A DNA stretch of 64,000 nt, taken from Thermoanaerobaculia bacterium. GTDB lineage: Bacteria; Acidobacteriota; Thermoanaerobaculia; Multivoradales; JAGPDF01. Below, in pieces: positions 32,974-40,844 of the stretch (position 1 is the first letter of the stretch; each line of letters starts with the position of its first letter). The stretch spans positions 1 to 64,000 of the forward strand of contig JAGPDF010000013.1 of assembly GCA_018057705.1 (NCBI GenBank). Reading direction: 5' to 3'. A program made the position numbers and the translations under genes. Under the pieces are notes generated by a model. That model was not told where the DNA came from and made no database searches. It was given only the letters and a program-made list of their open reading frames with translations.

Positions 32974-33058
32974 GAGACCGGCAAAAGCAAAGGACCGGTA
33001 AAGGCAGAAGACCAGTAGAAGCAACAGACCCACAAAAGCAAAAGACCGGTAAATGGAA
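32974..33058. repeat. Five tandem copies of a degenerate 17-bp unit
   Basis: Units at 32974, 32991, 33008, 33025 and 33042. The consensus is close to AAGACCGGTAAAAGCAA (for example AAGACCAGTAGAAGCAA). The array begins 56 bases after the queD stop and is A-rich against a GC-rich background. A variable-number repeat or a protein-binding array are both possible. Confidence 0.7.
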
Positions 33059-33163
33059 GTGGCAGGGGCGGCACGGGTGGGGCTGTCCGGACGGAGGCTG
33101 CGGCCGGAACAGCTGCGGCCGGAGGTGCGGACTTTCGTCGTCGGATAGAACGTCCGATAAGAT

Positions 33164-33233
33164 ACATTATGTAAACCTGCACTCGCGAACGCTGGCTGGT
33201 CACGGCTTTCTTGAGGCAGGTTTTACATAATGT
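33164..33233. repeat. AT-rich inverted repeat with 35-base centre
   Basis: Left arm ACATTATGTAAACCTGC (33164-33180); right arm GCAGGTTTTACATAATGT (33216-33233). They are complementary except for one extra base. The TTATGTAAA cores are foreign to this GC-rich sequence and resemble ends of a small mobile element or recombinase sites. Confidence 0.65.
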
Positions 33234-33363
33234 TCAGTGAGTCGCCTGGGCGGGTACGGCTTCTCTGCGGGCCCTTCCGGTGCGGCGTTCGCGGGCACTT
33301 CCTTGCGCGCCGTGGGCCCGACCCAGCCACCGCCGAGTCCACCTCTTCGTCCGGCGATGGAAA

Positions 33364-33522
33364 TGTAGGATGCGTTGAGCGCAGCGAAACGCATCGATCG
33401 CGTGCCGGACGTGGCTCCCGGTTCGGCTCCCGGCGCTACCTCTCGGAGGGCGCTGCGCCGCGAACCGCCCCTTTCCTGCCTCACCCGAACGATGCGTTTC
33501 GCTGCGCTCAACGCATCCTACA
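33364..33522. repeat. Pair of inverted REP-like elements, 33 bp each
   Basis: 33364-33396 and 33490-33522 are perfect reverse complements over 33 bases. Each copy is itself a hairpin: GATGCGTT, an 11-base loop GAGCGCAGCGA, then AACGCATC. The 93-bp centre is GC-rich. The layout matches REP doublets (BIME-like), in which two palindromes face each other. Confidence 0.75.
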
Positions 33523-33654
33523 TCTCGGTTCTGAGGTCTGAGGTTCCGGAGGCGTCACTCCAACGCCCCATGAAGGCTTTCCCTTTACTGAGAGCCTTTG
33601 CTTTTGTCTTGGCTTTTGAAAAGAAGCGCTTTGCCCTTCGGGCGGGTCTTCGCC

Positions 33655-34533
33655 TCAGGCTTCGGGCGTGTTGCGGATCTCGTCGAGGATCTGTTCCAGG
33701 GCGCGGATCAGGTCGGACTTCTCGACGGTCGACTGCCGGAACTGGAGCTGCAGCTGGAACGACTTGTCGGGGGCGCGGAATTTGAACGCGAACGGACGTT
33801 TGCGGGCGGTGCCATCCTTGCCCGCGGATCCTCTGCGGAGCTCGCTGCGCAGGTCGTCACGGCTCAGGCCTTCGCGGCCGGCGCGGGCCAGAAGAGCGTC
33901 CAGGGCGTGGGAGTCGGTGACCTTGGCGAGCTCCAGCAGGGCCGACTTGGCCTGAATTCCCAACTCCAGGGCCCTCTCGCGGACCTCCGGGGGCAGCACG
34001 AGGAGGCTGAGGCTCTCGGCCACCGAGCTGCGCGACCGCCCGACCGCCTGGGCGATCTGTTCCTGGGTGTAGCTGTGCAGGGTGCCGAGCGCCTGGTAGC
34101 CTTCGGCCTCTTCGAACGCGTTCAGGTCCTTGCGCTGGAGGTTCTCGATCAGCGTGATTTCGAGCGCTTCATCGGCAGTGACCTCGAGCTCGATGGCCGG
34201 GATCTCGAAGAGGCCCGCCTCCAGGGCCGCGCGGTACCGACGCTCCCCCGCCACGATCTCGAACTTCACGGGCGGCGGTACGCCGTCGACCGCATCCGGC
34301 TTGCGAACGAGGATCGGCTCGAGAACGCCCTTGCTGCGGATCGACGCCACGAGATCCGAAAGGTCGCCGATCTCGGTGCGCGGCTGGTTCGGGTTCGGGC
34401 GCAGGCTCGAAAGCGGCAGAAGACGGCCGACCGACGACTCGTTGCGGCTCGCCAGCTCGTCGACGAAGTGCGCGCCGTGCCGCATCTTGACCCGCAGCGG
34501 CAGGCCCCTCTTGGCAGTTCCGGCCTCAGACAC
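33655..34533 (-). CDS. parB: Chromosome partitioning protein ParB
   Basis: 292 residues from GTG 34533, overlapping the parA stop by eight bases. The ParB/Noc N-terminal CTPase region has LRPNPNQPRTEIGDLSDLVA, FEIVAGERRYRAALEAGL and TLIENLQRKDLNAFEEAEGY. The central HTH (YTQEQIAQAVGRSRSSVAES) binds parS. A C-terminal dimerisation part follows (about 245-292, with KSFQLQLQFRQSTVEKSDLI). ParB loads at parS and spreads, helping segregation with ParA. I saw no TGTTTCACGTGAAACA-type parS site in this window. Confidence 0.94.
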   Translation of the reverse strand: MSEAGTAKRGLPLRVKMRHGAHFVDELASRNESSVGRLLPLSSLRPNPNQPRTEIGDLSDLVASIRSKGVLEPILVRKPDAVDGVPPPVKFEIVAGERRYRAALEAGLFEIPAIELEVTADEALEITLIENLQRKDLNAFEEAEGYQALGTLHSYTQEQIAQAVGRSRSSVAESLSLLVLPPEVRERALELGIQAKSALLELAKVTDSHALDALLARAGREGLSRDDLRSELRRGSAGKDGTARKRPFAFKFRAPDKSFQLQLQFRQSTVEKSDLIRALEQILDEIRNTPEA

Positions 34534-35284
34534 GGCTGAGTACCTCCTCGGAGAGCTTGTAGTACTCGTACGCTCCGGTCGAGCGCGGCGCAAAGGTGAA
34601 GATCGACTCCTTGTAGGCCGGACTCTCTTCCAGTCGAACGCTCTTGGTGATCATGGTCTCGAACAGCTTGTCGCCAAAGACCTTCTGGATCTGGTCCACG
34701 ATGTCGCGCGACAGCAAGGTCCGTTTGTCGTGCAGGGTGATGACGGCGCCGAGGATTTGCAGCTGCGGGTTGGCGCGCTGCTTCACTTTGTCGATCGTCT
34801 CGAGCAGGTCGTCTGTGCCCTCGAGCGCGAAGTAGCTCGACTGGATCGGGATCAGGACGTGCGACGAAGCGACGAGCGCGTTGACAGTGATGATGCCGAG
34901 CGTCGGCGGCGTATCGAGGATGATGAAGTCGAAATTCTCGCTGACGCTCTTGATCGCATCCTGAAGCCGGAAGTGGCTGTCGAGCTCGCCGAGGAGCTTC
35001 GACTCGATCTTGGCCAGGGCGATGCTCGAAGGAGCGATCGAAAGGTTCGGCACCTTCTCCGCCAGCACGACGATGTCGGCGAGATTGACCGAGGTATCGG
35101 TCAGTACGTCGAAGATCGTTCGTTGCAGACCGTGGATGTCGAGGAACGACATCGAGCTGTTGGCTTGCGGATCGAGATCCACGAGCAGTGTCCGCAGGCC
35201 TTTGGAGGCCAGAGCGGCCGAGAGGTTGATCGCGGTGGTCGTCTTGCCGACCCCGCCTTTTTGGTTTGTGATGGCTAGGATCAT
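34526..35284 (-). CDS. parA: Chromosome partitioning ATPase ParA (Soj)
   Basis: 252 residues from ATG 35284. The frame is open to 35596, but the deviant Walker A KGGVGKTTTAINLSAALA starts at residue 9, as in chromosomal ParA. Further landmarks are LLVDLDPQANSSMSF, DFIILDTPPTLGIITVNAL, VLIPIQSSYFALEGTDDLL and GAVITLHDKRTLLSRDIV. ParA forms ATP-dependent gradients on the nucleoid that move ParB-parS complexes. It lies 145 bases downstream of the DUF151 gene, and that AT-richer gap (around 35385-35430) probably holds the parAB promoter. Confidence 0.95.
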   Translation of the reverse strand: MILAITNQKGGVGKTTTAINLSAALASKGLRTLLVDLDPQANSSMSFLDIHGLQRTIFDVLTDTSVNLADIVVLAEKVPNLSIAPSSIALAKIESKLLGELDSHFRLQDAIKSVSENFDFIILDTPPTLGIITVNALVASSHVLIPIQSSYFALEGTDDLLETIDKVKQRANPQLQILGAVITLHDKRTLLSRDIVDQIQKVFGDKLFETMITKSVRLEESPAYKESIFTFAPRSTGAYEYYKLSEEVLSRV

Positions 35285-35429
35285 CGCGGAGCCGGCAGTG
35301 TATTCAACCGCTTCCGTGCGGTCAAGCCGTACCGCCGCGGCGCCGCACCTGGCGCATTCAGGGCCATGTCGGCGCGCCGACATTCGACATAAACAACTGC
35401 AAACAATACACTTGTCGTGTTTGTGGCAT

Positions 35430-35942
35430 TTACATCGTGTACTTGCCGAGGTCCTCCGGACGCGCCTTCTCGAGCCAGTCGCGCAGGCGCTCCTCCTCTT
35501 CGCCTGCGGTCGCGAGATCGAGCTGGAGCGCCGACTCGAGCACGCTCTGGGCGACCCAGATCGCCGCGCCGGCGCGTACGGCCATGGCGACGGCATCGCT
35601 CGGCCGGGCGTCGATCTCGACGTTCTGCTCTCCCCTGCCCAATCTCAGCCGACCGTAGAAAGTCCCCTCACGCAGCTGCCAGATCTCGACGCGGACAACG
35701 TCCACGGCGAGCTCGCGGAGGATGTCGTGCATCAGGTCGTGGGTCATCGGACGCGGTTCGCGCATCCCTTCGAGCGCCATGGCGATGGCATTGGCCTCCA
35801 TCTGACCGATCCAGATCGGCAGCACCAGAGTGCCCCCGACCGCCTGCAGGAGCAGCACCGGAGTCTCGGAGGCGGGGTCGAGCAGCAGCCCCTTGACCTC
35901 CATCTCCACCCAACCCTCTCCTGGAGGTTCCGAATCGCTCAT
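35430..35942 (-). CDS. Bifunctional nuclease family protein (DUF151)
   Basis: 170 residues from ATG 35942. The BFN/DUF151 domain covers about 10-130: VKGLLLDPASETPVLLLQAV, LPIWIGQMEANAIAMALEG, PMTHDLMHDILRELAVDVVR, FYGRLRL and DARPSDAVAMAVRAGAAIWV. A 35-residue helical, acidic tail follows. Plant and some bacterial members have RNase and DNase activity; most are uncharacterised. It sits upstream of parAB on the same strand with its own leader. Confidence 0.88.
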   Translation of the reverse strand: MSDSEPPGEGWVEMEVKGLLLDPASETPVLLLQAVGGTLVLPIWIGQMEANAIAMALEGMREPRPMTHDLMHDILRELAVDVVRVEIWQLREGTFYGRLRLGRGEQNVEIDARPSDAVAMAVRAGAAIWVAQSVLESALQLDLATAGEEEERLRDWLEKARPEDLGKYTM

Positions 35943-36013
35943 CGCACGGATTGTGCGTCGTCCGCCCGCGGCGGTCAAGGCACCCTCACTGCGGGAGGCG
36001 CGGGGGCACTCCG

Positions 36014-36078
36014 GCACTCGAGAATCCAGGGCGGGCGCCTATTTGAAGCGTGGTCGCCCACCCTGAATTCTCGAGTGC
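36014..36078. repeat. 24-bp inverted repeat
   Basis: Left arm 36014-36037 and right arm 36055-36078 match at 22 of 24 positions (shared core GCACTCGAGAAT) around a 17-base centre. It lies between the DUF151 gene start and the end of miaB, and is a possible rho-independent terminator or mobile repeat. Confidence 0.7.
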
Positions 36079-36099
36079 CCGAGCGCCCCTGGGGGACGA

Positions 36100-36130
36100 G
36101 GATAAATCGGTGACAGTTTCCGATTTATCC
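36100..36130. repeat. REP-like hairpin GGATAAATCGG/CCGATTTATCC
   Basis: A perfect 11-bp stem with the 9-base loop TGACAGTTT. Hairpins of the form AAATCGG-TGACAG-CCGATTT recur, as I remember, next to REP-associated tyrosine transposases in several phyla; that link is from memory only. It lies 54 bases downstream of the miaB stop. Confidence 0.65.
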
Positions 36131-36183
36131 GGCGCGGCTTTCGCCCGGGTAGATCTTTGGTGCAGTGGGGTTCAGCGGGCGAG

Positions 36184-37662
36184 TTAGGCTGGAATGACGC
36201 GCAGCCGCGGCGCGGCCTCCGGCGTGGCGTCGGGGGCGCCAGAGGGCGCGGAGTCGACGCTCAGGAGGAAGGTACCGATCAGACTGTGAGCGTGGGTGCG
36301 GGTGATGGCGACGCGGACCAGGCTCCCCGGTCCCGGCGTCGCGGAGGCGCTCTCCGGAGCCGGGAACTGGACGATCCGGTTGCATCCGGTCCGGCCCGTC
36401 AGAACCCCGGGCGCTTTGGCCCAGCCGGTGACCAGGACCTCGATCTCGCGGCCGACGAACTCGGCATGGAGCTCCTCCTGGATTTCGGCCTGGAGCGCGA
36501 AGAGACGCTGCAGCCGCTGCTGCGCGACCGGCTCGGGAACTCCGGAGTCGGCAAGTTTCAGCGCCGCCGTGCCGGGCCGGGGCGAGTAGCAGAAGGCGTA
36601 GACGGCGGCAAAGCGCACGGCGCGCAGGAGGTCGAGCGTCGCGTCGAAGTCGGCCTCGGTCTCGCCCGGGAAGCCGACGATGATGTCGGTCGACAGCGCG
36701 ATGGTCGGACGCGCGGCGCGCAACGAGCTCACCAGTTCGAGATAGGGGGCGATGGTATACCCGCGACCCATGCGCCGCAGGACCGCGTCGCTGCCCGACT
36801 GGACCGGCAGGTGGAGTCCGTCGCAGAGGTTCGGGTGCCGGCGGAACTGCTCCACCATGCGCGGCGAGAAGTCGCGGGGGAATGAGGTCATGAAGCGCAA
36901 ACGCCGAAGGCCCGGGAGGACCGCCAGTCGGCCGAGCAGGTCGGCGAAGTCTTCTCCGTCCGCGCTTTCGGGCCGGGTGCCGGAAGGATCGAATTGCGCC
37001 GAGGGCTCCCGCCAGTGGTTGACCGTCTGTCCCAGAAGCTCGATCTCGACGAATCCGAAGTCGAGCAGATGGCGGACCTCGCGCTCGATCTCGGCGGCGG
37101 AGCGGCACGACTCCGGACCGCGGGTCGACGGCACGATGCAGAAGGTGCAGCGCTTGTTGCACCCTTCGATGATCGTGACCATTCCCTTGTAGAGGCCGTC
37201 GCGGGAGATCGAGTCAAAATCGTAGCGCCGATCGGTGGGAAACCCGGTCGCCACCACCCGCTCCCCTCCTGCCCGCCGGGCGAGAACATCCGCGAGCTCG
37301 CCCACTCTCGCCGGTCCGAGGACGAAATCGAGATCGGCGACGCGTGCCAGGATCTCCTCCCCCTCCTGCTGGGCGACGCAGCCGCAAAGCCCGATCTGGA
37401 GGTGCGGGCGGTCGCGCTTCAGCAATCGATACTCACCCAGGCGCGAATAGACCTTCTGGACCGCCTTCTCGCGCACGCTGCAGGAGTTGAGGAGGATGAG
37501 ATCGGCGTCCGTCGCCGCATGGGTCGGCAACATGCCCTGCAGCATCAGCTGGCCGGTCATCCTCTGGCTGTCCAGCTCGTTCATCTGGCAGCCCCAGGTT
37601 TCGACGTAAAAGCGGCGTAATCTTCGGGGTGACGACAGGCCGGTGGGCGGCTGCAGCTTCAC
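36184..37662 (-). CDS. miaB: tRNA-2-methylthio-N6-dimethylallyladenosine synthase MiaB
   Basis: 492 residues. Domains in order: UPF0004 with three iron-sulphur cysteines (YVETWGCQMNELDSQRM, LNSCSVREKA, LCGCVAQQEG), then a radical SAM core with CNKRCTFC, and a C-terminal TRAM domain (EFVGREIEVLVTGWAKAPG, LVRVAITRTHAHSLIG). MiaB adds the methylthio group to i6A37 of tRNA. The protein ends with a low-complexity tail of about 30 residues. It is the last gene of the minus-strand superoperon and overlaps the upstream lipoprotein gene by four bases. Confidence 0.95.
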   Translation of the reverse strand: MKLQPPTGLSSPRRLRRFYVETWGCQMNELDSQRMTGQLMLQGMLPTHAATDADLILLNSCSVREKAVQKVYSRLGEYRLLKRDRPHLQIGLCGCVAQQEGEEILARVADLDFVLGPARVGELADVLARRAGGERVVATGFPTDRRYDFDSISRDGLYKGMVTIIEGCNKRCTFCIVPSTRGPESCRSAAEIEREVRHLLDFGFVEIELLGQTVNHWREPSAQFDPSGTRPESADGEDFADLLGRLAVLPGLRRLRFMTSFPRDFSPRMVEQFRRHPNLCDGLHLPVQSGSDAVLRRMGRGYTIAPYLELVSSLRAARPTIALSTDIIVGFPGETEADFDATLDLLRAVRFAAVYAFCYSPRPGTAALKLADSGVPEPVAQQRLQRLFALQAEIQEELHAEFVGREIEVLVTGWAKAPGVLTGRTGCNRIVQFPAPESASATPGPGSLVRVAITRTHAHSLIGTFLLSVDSAPSGAPDATPEAAPRLRVIPA

Positions 37663-38471
37663 GGCTGTTCACGGGGCTCGTCGAGCACGACCGGTTCGGT
37701 CGGCTCGGCGCTCGGCGACTCGAGAACTTTGCGCTCCGGCTCGAGCTCGGAACCCTCCCGCAGCCAGCCCGGAAACGCACCGGCCTGGCGCCCCTCGGTC
37801 AGAAAGCGCTCGAGCTCCTGTTCCGACCGCTCCACCTCGCGCCGCGTCGAGTCGAGCTCGTCCAGAGTGTGATCCCACTCGGGCTTGATCTGCGAATCGC
37901 GCTGGTAGGGATCGTCGGCGGCATAGAATCGCCGGCGGAGCTCCTCCGACTTTCCTTCGAGCTCGACGACCCGGTCGGCCGACTCGCGCCAATGGCGGCG
38001 GATCTCGAGCCCCCGATTCCGCCAATAGGCCTCGTCGCGGGCGGCGTTCGCCACGGCTTCACCGACGGCCTGGGCCGTGGCCTCCTCCGCCGCCGTCGCG
38101 CCTCCGCCCTCGGCGACCGTCAACTTCTGACCCTTGGAGAACTCCGCCAAGTTGCGGTTGTCGATCACCGCTACGGGCTTTCCGGCCTGGGAGCGGCGCT
38201 CACGCTCCTCGCTGGCAGCCTGAGCGAGACTCTTCGGTCCCTCGGCCGGGCGATCGCCGTTGTCGATGACGACCACCGTCGGCGGCGGGGGTGCCGCGAC
38301 CGGTTCCTCTCCCTGGGTCTTGGGCGGCGGGGGCTCGGCCGCACTCTCCGAGATGGGCGGCAAGGCCACCGAATCGGGCACCGCGGCGCCGCAGCCGATG
38401 GCCGTCAGGAGCGCGAGCGCGGTGAGCAGCGCGCCGGTGACGCGCGATGGCCCGAGCTCACGATCTGCCAT
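37659..38471 (-). CDS. Putative lipoprotein with coiled coil, unknown function
   Basis: 270 residues from ATG 38471. A lipoprotein signal (ALLTALALLTAIGC, Cys near residue 27) is followed by a Pro/Glu-rich stretch (about 35-70). The C-terminal half is highly charged and helical (AYWRNRGLEIRRHWRESADR, VVELEGKSEELRRRFYAADD, LDELDSTRREVERSEQELER) and should form a coiled coil. No family recognised. It overlaps both neighbours (cupin by 14 bases, miaB by four), so it is firmly part of the operon. A periplasmic scaffold or wall-spanning role is possible but not shown. Confidence 0.6.
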   Translation of the reverse strand: MADRELGPSRVTGALLTALALLTAIGCGAAVPDSVALPPISESAAEPPPPKTQGEEPVAAPPPPTVVVIDNGDRPAEGPKSLAQAASEERERRSQAGKPVAVIDNRNLAEFSKGQKLTVAEGGGATAAEEATAQAVGEAVANAARDEAYWRNRGLEIRRHWRESADRVVELEGKSEELRRRFYAADDPYQRDSQIKPEWDHTLDELDSTRREVERSEQELERFLTEGRQAGAFPGWLREGSELEPERKVLESPSAEPTEPVVLDEPREQP

Positions 38472-38811
38472 AGCGGTCTTCCAGGCGGACCACATCCTCG
38501 AGCTCCGGCGTGGAGACCTCGAAGAGATCGCAGCCGGCCGCTCCGGCGACCATGCGATGCCTGGTTCCTGGAGTCACGTGATAGGACTCGCCCTCTTCCA
38601 ACCGCTGAGGGACCATTGTCCCGTTCTCCTCGACCTGCAGCTCGATGCCGCCGCGGGCGACGAAGAAGGTCTCGTCCTTGTGGTTGTGGTACTGGAGCGA
38701 GAGCGCCTCGCCGGGCTCGATATGCAGGAGCTTTCCCACGTATCGCTCGGTGTGGGCGTAGATCAGCTCGTAGCCCCAAGGCTTTTCGATACGACGCACC
38801 GGTTGCCTCAT
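38458..38811 (-). CDS. Cupin-domain protein, phosphomannose isomerase type II-like
   Basis: 117 residues. A single cupin resembling the C-terminal domain of ManC/type II mannose-6-phosphate isomerases: IEKPWGYELIYAHTERYVGK, LSLQYHNHKDETFFVARGG (metal-binding HNH...E) and YHVTPGTRHRMVAG (second-motif His). Free-standing members may isomerise mannose-6-phosphate or bind sugar phosphates. It lies 12 bases downstream of ptsI. If it does act on mannose phosphate, the neighbouring phosphotransfer genes would make a sensible context. Confidence 0.75.
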   Translation of the reverse strand: MRQPVRRIEKPWGYELIYAHTERYVGKLLHIEPGEALSLQYHNHKDETFFVARGGIELQVEENGTMVPQRLEEGESYHVTPGTRHRMVAGAAGCDLFEVSTPELEDVVRLEDRYGRS

Positions 38812-38823
38812 CAGTCGCTCACC

Positions 38824-40578
38824 TCATCCTTGTCCGGGAGCCTCGGGGAGCTCCGCCAGCAATCGATAGACCTCGGCTCCCGAGCGGGCGGCGCAGCAGG
38901 CCACCGCCAGGCGGGCCGCGTCGCCGGCACGAATGCCGGCCATCTTCAGGCGCAGCGCCGGGATCGCGCTCGGCGAGGCGGACACCCTGCGCAGGCCGAG
39001 GCCGACCAGAAGCGGCAGCATCTGGGCGTCCGCCCCCATCTCGCCGCACAGGCTGACGGGGATGCCGGCCGCGTCAGCGCTCTCGATGACGAAGCGTAAC
39101 ATGCGGAGAATCGCTGGATGGACCGGTTCGTAGAGGCTCGCCACGCTGCGATTGTTGCGGTCGACGGCCAGGGAGTACTGGATCAGGTCGTTGGTGCCGA
39201 TCGCCATGAAGTCCACGACCCGCGCCAGGCTGTCGGCGATGATCGCTGCTGCCGGCACCTCCACCATGATGCCGACCTTGACCGTGGAGCGGTGGGCGAT
39301 GCCCTCTCGCGCGAGCTCGGCGGCGGCCTCCCCGAGGAAGCCGCGCAAGGCCTCGACCTCCTCCACCCGGCTCACCATCGGCGCCATGATCCAGAGATCG
39401 CCGGCATCGGCGGCGCGCAGGAGCGCCCGGATCTGGGTGCGGAAGATGTGCGGCCGGGCGAGAGTCAGCCGGATCCCGCGCAGGCCGAGAACCGGATTCT
39501 CCTCGGCGCTGTCCATCATCTCCCGTGCGAGCTTGCGCCCTCCGAGATCGTAGGTCCGGACGACGGCCGGGAAAGGAGCGGCGGCCTCGATGAGCTGGAG
39601 GTAGACCCGCAGATGATCCTCTTCGGTGGGCAGGTGGGGGTCGGTCTCCATGTACAGGAACTCGCTGCGGTAGAGCCCGATCCCCCGCGCGCCGAGACGG
39701 TTGAGGGTGCCCAGCTCTTCCGGCAGATCGATGTTCGCCATCAACTCGACCGGGACGCCGTCCGCGGTGACCGGAGGCGACTCGCGCGACTCGGCTACTC
39801 CAGCCCCGGTCGCGACCTGCGCGGCGCGCAGCTGCTGGTACTCGGCCAGGACCTCCGGGGTCGGATGCAGAATGACCAGGCCGGCCCGGCCGTCCACGAT
39901 CACCGGGTCGGAGTTCGTCACGTAGTCGGTGACTTCCTCGAGACCGGTCACCGCGGGCAGCCCGAGCGACCGGGCGATGATCGACGTATGCGAGGTCCGG
40001 CCGCCGGCCTCGATGGCGAAGCCGACGACCTTGTCGCGGCCCAACCGGATCGCTTCCGACGGCATGAGGTCGTCGGCGACGAGGATCACGTCGCCGGTGA
40101 CGTCCGAGATCTCGTGGTGGGCGATCCCCTGCAGCACTCTCTGGAGCTGTCGACCGATGTCCTCCAGATCCTGTCCGCGCTCGCGGAGGTAAGGATTCTC
40201 GATCTCCGAGAATCGCTTGGCGAGCTCGCGCGACGTCTCGTGCACGGCCCACTCGGCGTTCACCTGCTCCTCGACGATGCGGCGCTCGACCTGATCGAGG
40301 AACATGCGGTCCGAGAGCAGCAGCGAGTGGGCGTCGAAGATGGCGGCCAACTCCTGGCCGAAGAGATGGCTCGCCTTGGCTCGTGTCCGCTGGATCTGCT
40401 GTTGCGTGGCGCTGCAGGCCGCCTTGAGCCTGGCGACTTCGGCATCGGTCTCTTCCGCGGCGATCGGGATGCGGAACACCTCGAGCGCGCGGTTCGCGAT
40501 GACGACGGCTCGACCGATCGCGACCCCTTGAGAGGCCGGCAATCCCTGCAGCGTGATCATCGGTCGGATCCCGGTCAT
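38824..40578 (-). CDS. ptsI: PTS enzyme I (phosphoenolpyruvate-protein phosphotransferase)
   Basis: 584 residues. Enzyme I takes phosphate from PEP onto a His and passes it to HPr. The phospho-swivel His is H197 in IEAGGRTSHTSIIARS. The PEP-binding barrel has GIGLYRSEFLYM, VVRTYDLGGRK, ENPVLGLRGIRL, KVGIMVEVPAAAI, IGTNDLIQYSLAVDRNN and the active-site Cys in SLCGEMGAD. There is no N-terminal GAF domain, so this is PtsI rather than PtsP. The start overlaps ptsH by four bases. No EIIB or EIIC gene is in the window. Confidence 0.95.
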   Translation of the reverse strand: MTGIRPMITLQGLPASQGVAIGRAVVIANRALEVFRIPIAAEETDAEVARLKAACSATQQQIQRTRAKASHLFGQELAAIFDAHSLLLSDRMFLDQVERRIVEEQVNAEWAVHETSRELAKRFSEIENPYLRERGQDLEDIGRQLQRVLQGIAHHEISDVTGDVILVADDLMPSEAIRLGRDKVVGFAIEAGGRTSHTSIIARSLGLPAVTGLEEVTDYVTNSDPVIVDGRAGLVILHPTPEVLAEYQQLRAAQVATGAGVAESRESPPVTADGVPVELMANIDLPEELGTLNRLGARGIGLYRSEFLYMETDPHLPTEEDHLRVYLQLIEAAAPFPAVVRTYDLGGRKLAREMMDSAEENPVLGLRGIRLTLARPHIFRTQIRALLRAADAGDLWIMAPMVSRVEEVEALRGFLGEAAAELAREGIAHRSTVKVGIMVEVPAAAIIADSLARVVDFMAIGTNDLIQYSLAVDRNNRSVASLYEPVHPAILRMLRFVIESADAAGIPVSLCGEMGADAQMLPLLVGLGLRRVSASPSAIPALRLKMAGIRAGDAARLAVACCAARSGAEVYRLLAELPEAPGQG

Positions 40579-40844
40579 TCGCTCTCTCCGAATCGGTCGG
40601 CAAAAAGGGCGGCGATCTCGTTCACCGCCCGTTCTTCGTCGGGCCCGTCGCAGCGCACCCCGAGCTTCGAGCCCTGTGGCGCGGCGAGCAGCAGAAGTCC
40701 GAGGATGCTCTTCGCGTCCACGTCCTCGCCAGCGAACAGGACGCTCACGCGACAGGAAAAACCGCTCGCGAGGTGCACCAGCTTGGCGGCCGCCCGGGCA
40801 TGAAGGCCCAGGCGGTTCACGATCTCGATCTCGCGCTCAATCAT
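40575..40844 (-). CDS. ptsH: Phosphocarrier protein HPr
   Basis: 89 residues. The catalytic His15 lies in NRLGLHARAAAKLV. The regulatory Ser46 lies in VDAKSILGLLLLAAPQG, the site modified by HPr kinase, which is encoded two genes upstream. Both sites are intact, so HPr can be phosphorylated by enzyme I at His15 and by HprK at Ser46. It overlaps the mannose-type EIIA gene by eight bases and ptsI by four. Confidence 0.95.
   Translation of the reverse strand: MIEREIEIVNRLGLHARAAAKLVHLASGFSCRVSVLFAGEDVDAKSILGLLLLAAPQGSKLGVRCDGPDEERAVNEIAALFADRFGESE

Larger units (their letters stand above)
32919..33654. other. 736-bp gene-free, repeat-rich interval
   Basis: Between queD and parB. It holds a 17-bp tandem array (32974-33058), an AT-rich inverted repeat (33164-33233) and a pair of REP-like elements in inverted orientation (33364-33522). 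Near 33570-33620 an A/G-rich segment on the minus strand resembles the 17-bp units. Open frames here arise from the repeats and are not supported as genes. Confidence 0.7.

Noticed and set aside
33200-33541. Open frames of about 100 codons on both strands around the REP doublet
   Set aside because: Both are products of the repeats and GC bias (both contain the peptide LNASYIS). There is no domain character, and they are mutually overlapping.
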